Below, one piece after another: positions 1 to 11,699 of a stretch of 34,986 nt of DNA. The stretch is from Tubiluchus corallicola (lineage: Eukaryota; Priapulida; Priapulimorpha; Priapulimorphida; Tubiluchidae). Location: contig JAQGDQ010001552.1 of assembly GCA_030141605.1 (NCBI GenBank), positions 1 through 34,986 on the forward strand. The letters run 5' to 3'. Under the pieces are notes generated by a model that was not told where the DNA came from, did not search any database, and saw only the letters and a list, made by a program, of their open reading frames with translations. Position numbers and translations under genes: made by a program. The first letter of the stretch is position 1. Each line of letters begins with the position of its first letter.

Positions 1-45
1 ACAGGTAAAAATGGCACAGATAAAAATGGCACAGGTAAAGCTGGC
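1..45. repeat. short 15-bp tandem repeat, 3 copies
   Basis: Three imperfect 15-bp units of the form ACAGGTAAAAATGGC run from the window edge. The array may continue to the left. Confidence 0.7.
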
Positions 46-654
46 ACATGAAAAATGAAATGGAAAAAAGCGGGAAAAAAGGGCCACACTTAACATAACA
101 TCAGTGTGTGGTCATGCTTAGGGCTGTCGGTTGTTATTTTAACTATTTTTATATCTGTTAAGGTTTTGTTGTTTGTTTGTTTATTGGTTTGTTAACAGAC
201 TTATGTCAACAAACTGCTGATTTTCGAGAAACTTTGTAGAGTGTTGCTGCATGTGACAAAAAAACGCTCTAAATTCTGATGCGCATTCAGTGGCAGAAGA
301 GAAGGGGTGCAGAGAAAGATGTGCGTCATATTTACCCTAGCGGTAATAGCGGGAGTCTTCACCATACTGAATGCTATTTTAGTTTGATTTTTGAAATCAT
401 TTGTATTAAAATAACTTTTTTTCATTGTCATTTTTCTGCTTTTCCATTTGTGTACTTTTTTCGTGCGCCATATTGTTTGCCGTAACTAAGGCGTAATCAC
501 TGGTTTTTAGAATGAACGACATTAGTCAACAATTTTATACTGACCAAGTTAAACTGCTAGTACCGCCGTAAAGATTACATTAGCCTAAAAATATTCCTTA
601 TTACAACAGAATATTGAACGGGGATATTAGCAAAATCTAGTTACAAATGCAAAG
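46..654. other. gene-free stretch with no firm feature
   Basis: AT-rich sequence with no recognised gene. A short frame starting at the ATG at 319-321 encodes a hydrophobic, signal-peptide-like stretch (MCVIFTLAVIAGVFTILNA). It could be a first exon for gene A because phase-0 exits are possible (GT at 343 or near 382), but both donor sites are weak, so I do not call it. Confidence 0.3.
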
Positions 655-1092
655 ATAATAAAATTGAGTAATCCTCAGCGTAATCTTAAGATAACAACAC
701 TGTTCAAGACAAATGCGTCCAGTGCAGACTAAAAAAAAACTAAAGTGCAAAACTAAGGCCTAATTATATACGATAAATGAACATATTTACAAATACCATT
801 TTACAAAACAATATTACAAAAGTACTTTAAATTTTACATGACATATTTTACACTATATGTACATTTGACATGCACAATTAACAGAAACATGCTTTACATT
901 ACATAAATTTCACTCCTTACATTTACACTATTTATACATTTGACATTACAAAACTAACATAACATGTATTACATTACAAAATTTTTTTAAAATTTTTATA
1001 TTTTTAATCGTTTTATGGAGTCAGGGGCGGGGGTAGATGAAAGTTGAGTCTGTGTAATTAGTATCAGATGCACAATGTGGAAGTTGAAACCT
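655..1092 (-). repeat. dispersed AT-rich repeat family, copy 1
   Basis: This block is closely similar to 18906-19353 (same orientation) and to the reverse complement of 21581-21905. Shared landmarks include a block containing AATCCTCAGCGTAAT and another containing GGCGGGGGTAGATGAAAG. The full 3' end, an AATAAA followed by (TA)n, is present in the other two copies but missing here. No coding capacity is seen. It is probably the non-coding 3' part of a retroelement. Confidence 0.8.
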
Positions 1093-1190
1093 ATAACATA
1101 GGTAATGGCTGCGTTAAAAATAATAGCCATTATTGTTCATCATTAATCGTAATTCGTTATCGTAATTCACAACAGTCAAATACAAAGAAA

Positions 1191-1879
<689 letters not shown>

Positions 1880-2190
1880 CCACGCAAAACAGAATCAACT
1901 TCAAAACAAAAAGAGCCACACAAATAATAACACTAACAGTAATAACAACATCGTCAACAACGATTACAACCTAATAAACAAAAACAATGTCAAGCAACCA
2001 CAGAAATAACAATAACAAGAACGACGACAACAACAACTCCAACACTAACGCCAAAATCAACATCACCAGCAGCAATAATAACATAAAAATGCTATCAAAA
2101 TATTAACACCATCGTCACCATCAACAATAATTACAACAACAGCACCAATACCGCCAGCAACGTCACCGACAACGTTACAAATTATGTAAG
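1880..2190. repeat. degenerate AAC/ACA-rich low-complexity sequence
   Basis: The plus strand is dominated by AAC, ACA and AAT triplets with almost no T runs. It looks like an old, mutated CAA/AAC/AAT microsatellite. No coding signal is seen. Confidence 0.7.
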
Positions 2191-2272
2191 AACAAACGCG
2201 CCACCTAGGTATAAATTGCGAACGTTGTTAGTAACAGAATGTTGTAGTAACCATTACTAACTTTCTTTACAG

Positions 2273-2375
2273 GGTTGCGATATTGGAGGAGTCTGCTATG
2301 AAGAATTTGAAGAAAATCCAGATAACTATTGTCAAATGTGTGACCCTGATTTTCAACAATACTGGTGGCGAAATG
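2273..2375 (+). CDS. gene A: internal exon for a cysteine-rich secreted-type domain
   Basis: A 103-nt exon bounded by a good acceptor (CTTTCTTTACAG) and the donor G|GTAATA. It enters in phase 0 and leaves in phase 1. The 34 codons encode a domain starting GCDIGGVCYE, followed by ENPDN, C-x-x-C-DP and a WW pair. Gene B exon 3 (12867-12981) encodes the same pattern (GCYIYGVCYQ, then NP, C-x-x-C-DP, WW) with the same phases, so the two are paralogous exons. I do not know a family name. Upstream exons with a signal peptide were not found with confidence, and the gene may begin outside the window. The likely downstream partner is 6425-6471. Confidence 0.65.
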
Positions 2376-2525
2376 GTAATAATTCATAACTCTTGCTTTT
2401 TTCATTATCATGGCGTCATTGTCTGTGTACTGCGCATGTCAATATTACCATTGGGTACTTTTGATTATAATATCTATACGCATCGCTGATATTACCAGAG
2501 TTGACAGATGCGTACCGCTTTGCCA

Positions 2526-3180
2526 ATAAGATCACGACACACCCAATCCTGGATAAGATCAGGACACACCAATCCTGGATATGATCAGGACACACCAATC
2601 CTGGATATGATCAGGACACACCAATCCTGGATAAGATCAGGACACACCAATCCTGGATAAGATCAGGACACACCAATCCTGGATAAGATCAGGACACACC
2701 AATCCTGGATAAGATCAGGACACACCAATCCTGGATAAGATCACGACACACCAATCCTGGATATGATCACGACACACCAATCCTGGATAAGATCAGGACA
2801 CACCAATCCTGGATAAGATCAGGACACACCAATCCTGGATATGATCACGACACACCAATCCTGGATAAGATCAGGACACACCAATCCTGGATATGATCAC
2901 GACACACCAATCCTGGATATGATCAGGACACACCAATCCTGGATAAGATCACGACACACCAATCCTGGATAAGATCAGGACACACCAATCCTGGATAAGA
3001 TCAGGACACACCAATCCTGGATATGATCACGACACACCAATCCTGGATAAGATCACGACACACCAATCCTGGATAAGATCACGACACACCCAATCCTGGA
3101 TAAGATCAGGACACACCAATCCTGGATAAGATCAGGACACACCAATCCTGGATATGATCAGGACACACCAATCCTGGATA
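2526..3180. repeat. 26-bp minisatellite, about 25 copies
   Basis: Tandem 26-bp units built on CACACCAATCCTGGATA plus AGATCAGGA. Units vary mainly at two sites (AAGATC/ATGATC and CAGGAC/CACGAC). If gene A joins 2375 to 6425, the array lies in its intron. Confidence 0.97.
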
Positions 3181-3339
3181 TTTATTTATTTATTTATCAA
3201 ATATATGCACAACGATCATTACAGCATTGTACATAAAAGTATTTAATAATATTATTTATTATTATGTGCACAAGATGCCAAGCTACAAATGACCCGTGGG
3301 GTACTCAAGAAGTAATTACTTGTTTAGAGTACCCCAAAT
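3181..3339 (-). mobile_element. retroelement 3'-end-like fragment with hairpin
   Basis: On the minus strand the fragment ends in repeated AAATA units (3180-3199), like a LINE or SINE tail. At 3297-3336 there is a long hairpin: GGGGTACTC (3298-3306) pairs with GAGTACCCC (3327-3335) around the perfect palindrome AAGTAATTACTT (3310-3321). A conserved 3' stem-loop before a simple-repeat tail is typical of several LINE and partner SINE families. No protein is encoded. Confidence 0.5.
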
Positions 3340-4185
3340 GAATGTGGATTGAGTGTAACAGAAAAGAGCAGTAAAGGAGTAGAAAGAAAGGTTAATAGAG
3401 AATAGAAAGAAAGAGAAAGATGTGATGGTATATGTATGAAGTAATGAATGTGGATTGAGTGAAGTAGAAAAGAGCAGTAAAGGAGTAGAAAAGAAATGTT
3501 AGAGAATAGAAAGAAAGAGAAAGATGTGATGGTATCTGTATGAAGTAATGAATGTGGACTGAGTGAAGTAGAAAAGAGCAGTAAAGGAGTAGAAAGAAAG
3601 GTTAATAGAGAATAGAAAGAAAGAGAAAGATGTGATGGTATCTGTATGAAGTAATGAATGTGGACTGAGTGTAGTAGAAAAGAGCAGTAAAGGAGTAGAA
3701 AGAAAGGTTAATAGAGAATAGAAAGAAGGAGAAAGATGTGATGGTATCTGTATGAAGTAATGAATGTGGACTGAGTGTAGTAGAAAAGAGCAGTAAAGGA
3801 GTAGAAAGAAAGGTTAATAGAGAATAGAAAGAAGGAGAAAGATGTGATGGTATCTGTATGAAGTAATGAATGTGGACTGAGTGTAGTAGAAAAGAGCAGT
3901 AAAGGAGTAGAAAGAAAGGTTAATAGAGAATAGAAAGAAAGAGAAAGATGTGATGGTATCTGTATGAAGTAATGAATGTGGACTGAGTGTAGTAGAAAAG
4001 AGCAGTAAAGGAGTAGAAGGAAAGGTTAATAGAGAATAGAAAGAAGGAGAAAGATGTGATGGTATCTGTATGAAGTAATGAATGTGGACTGAGTGTAGTA
4101 GAAAAGAGCAGTAAAGGAGTAGAAGGAAAGGTTAATAGAGAATAGAAAGAAGGAGAAAGATGTGATGGTATCTGTATGAAGTAAC
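3340..4185. repeat. 106-bp minisatellite, 8 copies
   Basis: Eight purine-rich units of 104-106 bp, each starting with GAATGTGGACTGAGTG and containing GATGTGATGGTATCTG. The units are very similar, which indicates recent expansion. Open frames on the minus strand reflect the biased composition only. Confidence 0.95.
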
Positions 4186-5156
4186 GTGAACTATAGAAAT
4201 GTAAAAATTGACATAGCCAGCAACACAATGGATTCCGACAGGGACAGCAGCGTAATTAATCAAATTGATTTATTCTGTATAATCAGAAAACATTTCACTT
4301 TTAAAATTTCTTTTGAAGTTATTTATAGATAAAGAATTTTTTATGTATTCGTTGATGTTATATGATAACTAATGATATCAGATCCGAATGTTACAAGTTA
4401 CAGCACAATTTAGGAGACCAAGCCAAACGCAACACATTATATAAGTAAATTACAGTATAGGCAGTGATAATCACATCTGTTTTTAAATTTTGGATTAGAT
4501 TGGTACGAAGCACGTACAAAGAGACATTCTGTGAACAATAATAAAGAAAGTAACAGACTAAAATTGAACTTACAGTTTGTATCAGTCGCAGACCGCATCA
4601 AAAATACATGATTATGTGAAGCTAATTAGTTTGTTTTTCAAAGAAGGCAAATTACTTCTACACATTAACTCGTTAAAACTCTAGCTCTAATTACAGTAGT
4701 CAAGCAGTATCTAGGGTTACCAAGGTAGCTTTTGTTGAGTAATTACGTCACTCGTGGCGACCATAACGATGTATCAGTGACGTAGTTACATTGTTGTAAA
4801 GAAATTCTTACCAAAAAGCGCTAGAATGATTCTGTTTTGTAAGTTAACTTATTACACACATGAATTATTACAGGAGACTCTCAACAGGTACCGTAAGCTC
4901 ACATCACAGCCATTCAATCCCATAATTTCCTCCAGTATACATATGATGAATTTAAACAATATTTTTAAGTTAAGTGGGAAGAGGTTCGTAAGTGTCACTG
5001 GAAGACAAACACAAAAACTGCAGGACGAACAACAAAACGAGTGAGTACCTTGTACGCATGCGTAAAGGGGCTGGTTGGGACAAATTATGACGAGGATTAG
5101 ATTTGTTGTGATGTTATTTAACGTAATTAAGTAAATAAGGTTATGGTTGGGTTAAC
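4186..5156. other. gene-free stretch, one unsupported exon-like frame
   Basis: Mostly AT-rich unique sequence. At 4874-5040 an open frame lies between an AG (ATTATTACAG) and a consensus donor (GA|GTGAGT). The encoded peptide is polar, matches nothing I recognise, and has no neighbour exon in clear phase. I leave it as a possible exon only. Confidence 0.3.
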
Positions 5157-5523
5157 TGTTGTGTTTTGTTTCTCTCGGAAGGCTCGTAGAGAAAACCAGA
5201 AAACACTTCCTAAAATTAAACTAGTTTATTAAGCGAGAATTCTACAACACAAAAGTATGAAGGAACGCGAAATGATTACACTAAACGTAAAAATCTGGAA
5301 AACGTTTGAGTGTATCTGAAAATACAAGTATACAAGAGAATGTGTAAGTGGCGTCTGCGTGTGAATCTGCGTGTGTCTGTCAGCGACCTGCTTCGCCTTA
5401 TATAGCATGCCCGAGAAGCTTCTAGAAGTTTTGTTCCAGAACATTCTCTACAAGGTAAGACGATTATTCTAAGGGAACATTCTACAATGTTCTATGTAAT
5501 TCTAATAGATGCCTCCACAACAA
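5157..5523 (-). mobile_element. solo LTR, copy 1, with heat-shock promoter
   Basis: A 367-bp element with perfect inverted ends TGTTGTG...CACAACA, about 90% similar to 19577-19947. On the minus strand it has the order of an LTR: heat-shock elements (U3), TATATAA (5404-5398), then AATAAA (5230-5225) about 70 bp before the 3' end. Flanks are TTAAC and ATAAC, a 4/5 match for a 5-bp target duplication. No primer-binding site, polypurine tract or pol gene adjoins it, so it is a solo LTR. If gene A is one transcription unit, the LTR lies antisense in its intron. Confidence 0.8.
5398..5493 (-). promoter_or_regulatory. heat-shock element cluster plus TATA box in solo LTR 1
   Basis: Three HSF-type sites with alternating GAA/TTC in 5-bp phase: 5414-5428 (GAAGCTTCTAGAA, three perfect units), 5434-5446 (TTCCAGAACATTC, three perfect units) and 5476-5493 (four units, one imperfect). 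TATATAA follows at 5404-5398 on the minus strand. Spacing to the TATA box (10-90 bp) is that of a classical heat-shock promoter. Confidence 0.8.
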
Positions 5524-6295
5524 TAACGAAAGTGATCGAGAAATACATGAAGGTGTTAACATAGAAGCATAAGTAATTATCTTTTTACGAATTAATAAAA
5601 TATGATAAAAGTAATGAGATATTATTCCCTGGGAGGATCGCGGATCTAAGAAGAAGCCACACGCTGATTTTCTTCATCATCAGCAGCAGCATGATGTTAA
5701 GCAATCAGTTTGCTTCAGCATCCACTTTTAATTTATGTTAACTGGCTAACGCAAGGGCTATAGTCACAAAATTTGCTGGGCAGACTGGCCATTTGTAGAG
5801 GAGTAAACCTTCCAAATCAGGAGTGGAACCCCGAAGGCGGACCAGTGCAGCATGCTCACTGACTCCGGCAGCTGCTACAGCCAACCTGGTGCCAAACGTA
5901 TCGCTCCGCTTTCATTTGGACTACGCCAGGGAGGAAGAGAGGGGGTTCCTGTTGTCTGGGCACCTCAGGATTTCCATACACCTTGCCCAGGCGTGCGCCC
6001 TGGAGACGTCCAAAGATCGCACTGCTCAGCCACAGTCGACGCTGCAGCTCCATCAATGTGATCAATAAGTGACTCTCTTGGCGCACACTCCATTGTCTTC
6101 CGAGACAGAAGGATGCCAACCAACCCCAACCATGGATGAGGCATGACAAGTGATAAACCAGGTCATATTCGCTAGATTTGAATACCATTTAATCGTGCTC
6201 GTATAAGAATAATGCTTGCTGCTAATACATACAAACTATTTTCATATTTTCTTGATAGCGTCGTTGCTAGGTAACGAAGCTGAGCGTTAAATTCT
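5524..6295. other. gene-free stretch with a GC-rich block (about 5800-6130)
   Basis: Roughly 5800-6130 is visibly GC-richer than the sequence on both sides. It carries overlapping open frames on both strands, none with recognisable motifs. It may be an old mobile-element fragment or a decayed exon. No splice-supported gene model could be built. Confidence 0.35.
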
Positions 6296-6347
6296 AGGTA
6301 AAGCATAGGTAAAGCATGGGTAAAGCATAGGTAAAGCATAGATAAAG
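6296..6347. repeat. 11-bp tandem repeat, 5 copies
   Basis: Five near-identical copies of AGGTAAAGCAT. Confidence 0.85.
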
Positions 6348-6424
6348 TAACCACTAGTTGCTGGTTGTGAGCATGTATTACATGTTTTCCAACTTTTATC
6401 CATCCATTTTATACTTTGTTTCAG

Positions 6425-6471
6425 ATCCTCTTTGTTCAGAACTTGAAGAATACGGAGATGTGGAAGAGTGA
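6425..6471 (+). CDS. gene A: candidate last exon
   Basis: A strong acceptor (ACTTTGTTTCAG) is followed by a phase-1 entry, G|AT, which joins the 2273-2375 exon to give an Asp codon. The tail is acidic (DPLCSELEEYGDVEE) and ends at TGA 6469-6471. Gene B makes the same G|AT join into DECFENSE after its matching exon. That parallel is the main support. The implied intron of about 4 kb would hold two minisatellites, an LTR and LINE debris. The exon is short, so chance cannot be excluded. Confidence 0.4.
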
Positions 6472-6567
6472 TGGAAGTGGAAGTGGAAGAATACGGAGAT
6501 GTGGAAAAGTGATGGAAGTGGAAGTGGAAGAATACGGAGATGTGGAAGAGCGATGGAAGTGGATATA
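6445..6567. repeat. 41-bp tandem repeat, 3 copies
   Basis: Three copies of a 41-bp purine-rich unit starting GAAGAATACGGAGATGTGG. The first copy overlaps the proposed gene A stop, so the repeat appears to have grown from the end of that exon. Confidence 0.9.
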
Positions 6568-6716
6568 AAATTCATCGTTCGTAAACATACTAGATGCTAA
6601 CTGACGTGTAGAATTAATTACAAACTAACCCTCTTATCTGTTATGTGAATTTCTTTAAAAATTTGAAAGGAATTTTAATACCAGATGAATACTTTTAAAA
6701 ATCCGAAATAATCATA

Positions 6717-6898
<182 letters not shown>

Positions 6899-6910
6899 TA
6901 TTGTAGCAGA

Positions 6911-7310
<400 letters not shown>

Positions 7311-8019
7311 TGAAAGAATATTCACTTGAACTCTAATTACAGCGCCATCTGCACGTAGTAGTTACTTAACATTTTCGCAATTTGGAATTGATAACAGACT
7401 GTGTGCTAAACTATCAATAATCAGCCAGCTCTTTTTTACCAGTTTTATCGTTTATCGTTAATTGATTAACTAAAAAACATGTATCAAACTTCACTAATCT
7501 GCATTAAATCAAAGTAATAAAAAAACTGTTCACTATACTATCATCATTATAAATGTATAGTATAATCATTATGATCAAATATTATCAAAGTTCGTCAATA
7601 TTTCATTGTCACGGTAACTAAGTTAATATAATATAGTATATAATATAATATAAGTTAGTATACTAAGTTAGTTTCAAGATACGGGGATAGCTTTTACAAA
7701 ATGTTCCCTTTTAATGGTCCGATTTACCAATTCACATTCAAAAAGTATTCGGGTTTGCCTCTCACTATAAACACTCACACATATTGTTTTCGACATGATA
7801 GCCAATAATACATACAAAGATCTTGACATTTCATTGACATATTAACAATGTTCATGCTAATCGTTTCGGGTTTTTTGTTTCTCCGGGAGATGCGATGCTT
7901 AAAGGACCAGTACTTAATGTATATGGGTTAACTGGAGTTAGACCAAGCGATTTGTTTCTTTTCCCAATATTTCGCAAATACTTGGAGAAGTTCTAGCAAA
8001 TTTAAATTTCGGTCGTTAA
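7311..8019. other. gene-free AT-rich stretch
   Basis: Unique AT-rich sequence with a TA-rich stretch near 7624-7665. No gene, RNA or mobile element is recognised until the TTAA at 8016. Confidence 0.5.
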
Positions 8020-8475
8020 CCCTTTCAGTCCCAAATTATTTTTTAATAAGAAAAAAATTTTTGGCTTGGTACTTTTGTTCAGTATGTCCATCTTGTTTAC
8101 ATATAATAATTATTTTTTTCTGCCTGTGCCCGCGTGCTAAATATAGCCTGTATCCCACGGGATACATTGGCATTCAATGGAAGCATAAAATGTGCTTCAT
8201 TTTGCAACTGCTGATAATTTTTTAAAGTATTTAAGACATTTAGTATGCATGCTATGCTGATCTGTACAAAGTCGTCTTTAAAGTACTGTACCTTGCGCTG
8301 TTTTTTATGCTATGTAGATTTTCTAGTTTGCCATTTTATCACCATTTTAGTCTATTGTTATTGGCTTAAATCAAAATAACTATTAACAGATCAAACACTG
8401 TAAGTTTTAAAATTTTATTAATTTTAAAGGAGAAAATATTCTCTTATCCCACGGGATACAACGGGTATGAAAGGG
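8020..8475. mobile_element. piggyBac-type MITE with TTAA target duplication
   Basis: A 456-bp element flanked on both sides by TTAA (8016-8019 and 8476-8479). Its ends are inverted: CCCTTTCAGTCCC on the left and, in reverse complement, CCCTTTCATACCCG on the right. TTAA duplication with CCCTTT termini is diagnostic of the piggyBac superfamily. A subterminal motif, TATCCCACGGGATACA, occurs near both ends. No transposase is present. A diverged half copy lies at 32792-32994. Confidence 0.85.
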
Positions 8476-10125
8476 TTAAACTTTTTTGCTGTTCTTAGAA
8501 ATCACTTACCAGCCGTCAATATTGGACTTAAAAGTGTTTATTTTGTGTCAACGTGCGAGACTCAACGTCATCAAATTTTGCTTTACAAGATCAGTATTCG
8601 GCATTGACAAAACCTCTAGTATAAATTGCTTGTTACTATTTCCACGTAATTTTATTGGCGGTAACCTACATATTAGATCTAGCTTATCACTGACTATCGC
8701 AGGTTACATAACATTCATAGATAAGGATCTCGCAGCACTCATGTTTATACGCCATCCAAGCAGTTGCACCGTACAAAATGATAGGTAATATCAGTCAAAC
8801 AATGTAATCACAGTGGGCAAACTGAAACACGTGTTTAATAATCAAATATAAAAATTTGGTAAGAAAATCAGCTTTTGATAATTTCAGTGTACCTTGCATA
8901 ACACTGCACTGTCTTTCTGTCTAGAATATAACCTTGAGATGGAATATCCACTAATAGTGTTTCCAAAAAAACAATGATTATAATATTGCCTTAATTTGAT
9001 GAGACCATTGTCTCGAGTATCATTAATATCGAGACTAGCAAAGCCCCGCAAAAAATTTGCGTATAAATACACTTATAATCAAAAATACGCGATAATCTTA
9101 CATAGTCCTCGTAGCAGCTTTTACTGAATTACATAAAGTTACAAGGTTATAAGCAGAGTATAATGGATGACGTCAGAACAATGGCTTTGCGTCAGCAGGT
9201 TTCCGAGCGAAAATCGCGGAAATGGAACCTCCAATCAACTCGTCACAGCTCTTCAGGGTCAAGACGTCCTAAAATACAGTCCACACCATCGTATAGCCCT
9301 CTTCTTCCTCTTTCTAAAGAGCTATATATCTCCTCCCGAGAGTCCCACCAGGCGCCGCTAAAATGTTTTTCCCGCATGCTGTTTGATCAAAATTTCCAAA
9401 AAATCGGCAATTGGGTCCGGGAAAACGCCCGTCACGGGATGCCGTGGCCTCCCGCGAAACCTAAATATGACTATAACGCCCACCGCTGAACGGGCTAGTC
9501 AGTCATTACCAGCACCGCCCACGGCCCATTCCGAATCTCAAGAAATAAGAGATATAGTTTTGCAAAAAATGGGCAAAAATGGCCATTATTCGGTCCCCGT
9601 TCGTCCCCGTGGGTCTCGATTAAAAAAATAAACCCCCAATGAGACGACACTAGATCGAGACCTTTCCTTTCATATATAGATCGCCGCAAATGGTTCCGTC
9701 GTTGAGGCTGTAGCTTCGAATCTTATATATTAAGCCCATACCAGCGAAATTAATATATACGATGTTCAAAAGACTAGCAGGTATAGTCCTTTAACGACTA
9801 ATCATGGCATTTTGGCCAAGAAAGCATTTCTTTATATCCGAGACACAGATGATTCTTTAAAAATTGTTTGTGTGGGTATTTATGGGAACCAAACTGCAAC
9901 CAGTTCGTACAAGTAGCAAGAGCTACATATAAATTTCACTCCTCACAAAGTTCCACATAAATGAGGCTGCGCGGAAAAACGAAATAAATTCTTTTTAAAA
10001 GAATATTATCTCAGATAATTCTAGTCCATATAAAATGGCCGAAAATTTATAAAACCAGACTATACTGCCGAACATACGCAAATAACGTATGTCATGCATG
10101 TCTTGTTATTATTAAATAAAGATTA
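8476..10125. other. gene-free stretch with a GC-richer block (about 9160-9660)
   Basis: No splice-supported gene found. At 9163-9489 an open frame of 108 codons lies in sequence noticeably less AT-rich than its flanks. Its peptide is basic and Ser/Pro-rich with no known motif. A 9-bp inverted pair, GGTCTCGAT / ATCGAGACC, brackets about 9612-9662. This may be a mobile-element fragment; I cannot assign it. Confidence 0.35.
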
Positions 10126-10312
10126 TTTTTGTTATCATCGTCATCATGATCACGATCATGATTGTGATCATCATCAGCATCGTCATCATCATCGTATCAT
10201 CGTCATCATCATCGTATCATCGTCATCATCATCGTACCATCGTCATCATCATCGTATCATCGTTATCATCATCGTACCATCGTCATCATCATCGTATCAT
10301 CGTTATCTTCAT
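10126..10312. repeat. 20-bp CATCGT-type repeat
   Basis: After a short CATCA/GATCA-rich lead-in, about seven 20-bp units made of CGTCATCATCAT and CGTATCAT (or CGTACCAT) follow in tandem. Confidence 0.9.
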
Positions 10313-10773
10313 TATTACAAAGAACTCGACAAAATAAGGCGAGTGAAGATTAAAGAGATATCAACTTCTTTCCTGTTCATAGATGTCGCCACGTTATGCA
10401 TAATGTACTATGACAACGACTCGTAGTAGTATTTAGCACTAGTTTTGCCACTAAAAATTTATAGAACCAAGAGTGTACTATTAACACGGAGCGGTGGGAA
10501 ATAATTCAGAGATGTACGAGACATATTGGTCATCTTATCATATCAGTCAGGCAGACGAATGACCAGTTCCTTAAAAAAAATTTACGAGTAACCTTAGCTC
10601 TACACTAAGTAATTACACCTGACAAAATGTAGACAGGTGATCGTACCTCTTTGTTTTCTCGAAAAACTGACAAAAATCATTGATTTGTTCGCCTTTGACG
10701 CTTAACAATGTACGGAACATATATTAATCGGACTGAGTGACACAAAACCCTAAAGGGAAGCTCTTGACCTGAT
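10313..10773. other. gene-free stretch
   Basis: Unique sequence with no recognised feature between the CATCGT repeat and the GA-bearing MITE. Confidence 0.5.
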
Positions 10774-11462
<689 letters not shown>

Positions 11463-11613
11463 CTGATATTTGACCAGTAGACGTAAACTTTATTTTCTAA
11501 AATCGGGAAAATGAGAAGCATTTAGTCAGCGTTTACTGTGCTGTACTTATTTTTAACACAAGAGTCGCTGTGACCTTGGAACTTACATGCATGAATTCAA
11601 TGGCTTCTATACC

Positions 11614-11620
11614 TATATAC
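11614..11620 (+). promoter_or_regulatory. TATA box of gene B
   Basis: TATATAC lies about 85 bp upstream of the gene B start codon, with a CTCAGC initiator-like site about 30 bp downstream. Placement is consistent with a short 5' UTR. Confidence 0.4.
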
Positions 11621-11699
11621 ATAAGATACTAGCAAGTTAAACTCTCAGCAACAGTATCTTCGAATTACTTGTTCTGGTTAGCCGTGTCTTGCCGTCATC

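Noticed and set aside
4874-5040. Possible exon between AG and GTGAGT
   Set aside because: No recognisable domain, no phase-compatible neighbour and only splice-like ends. Kept as a note in the 4186-5156 entry.
5229-5444. Minus-strand frame conserved in 19649-19885 as a small protein
   Set aside because: The similarity comes from two copies of one LTR. The frame spans TATA box and HSEs, and has indels between copies.
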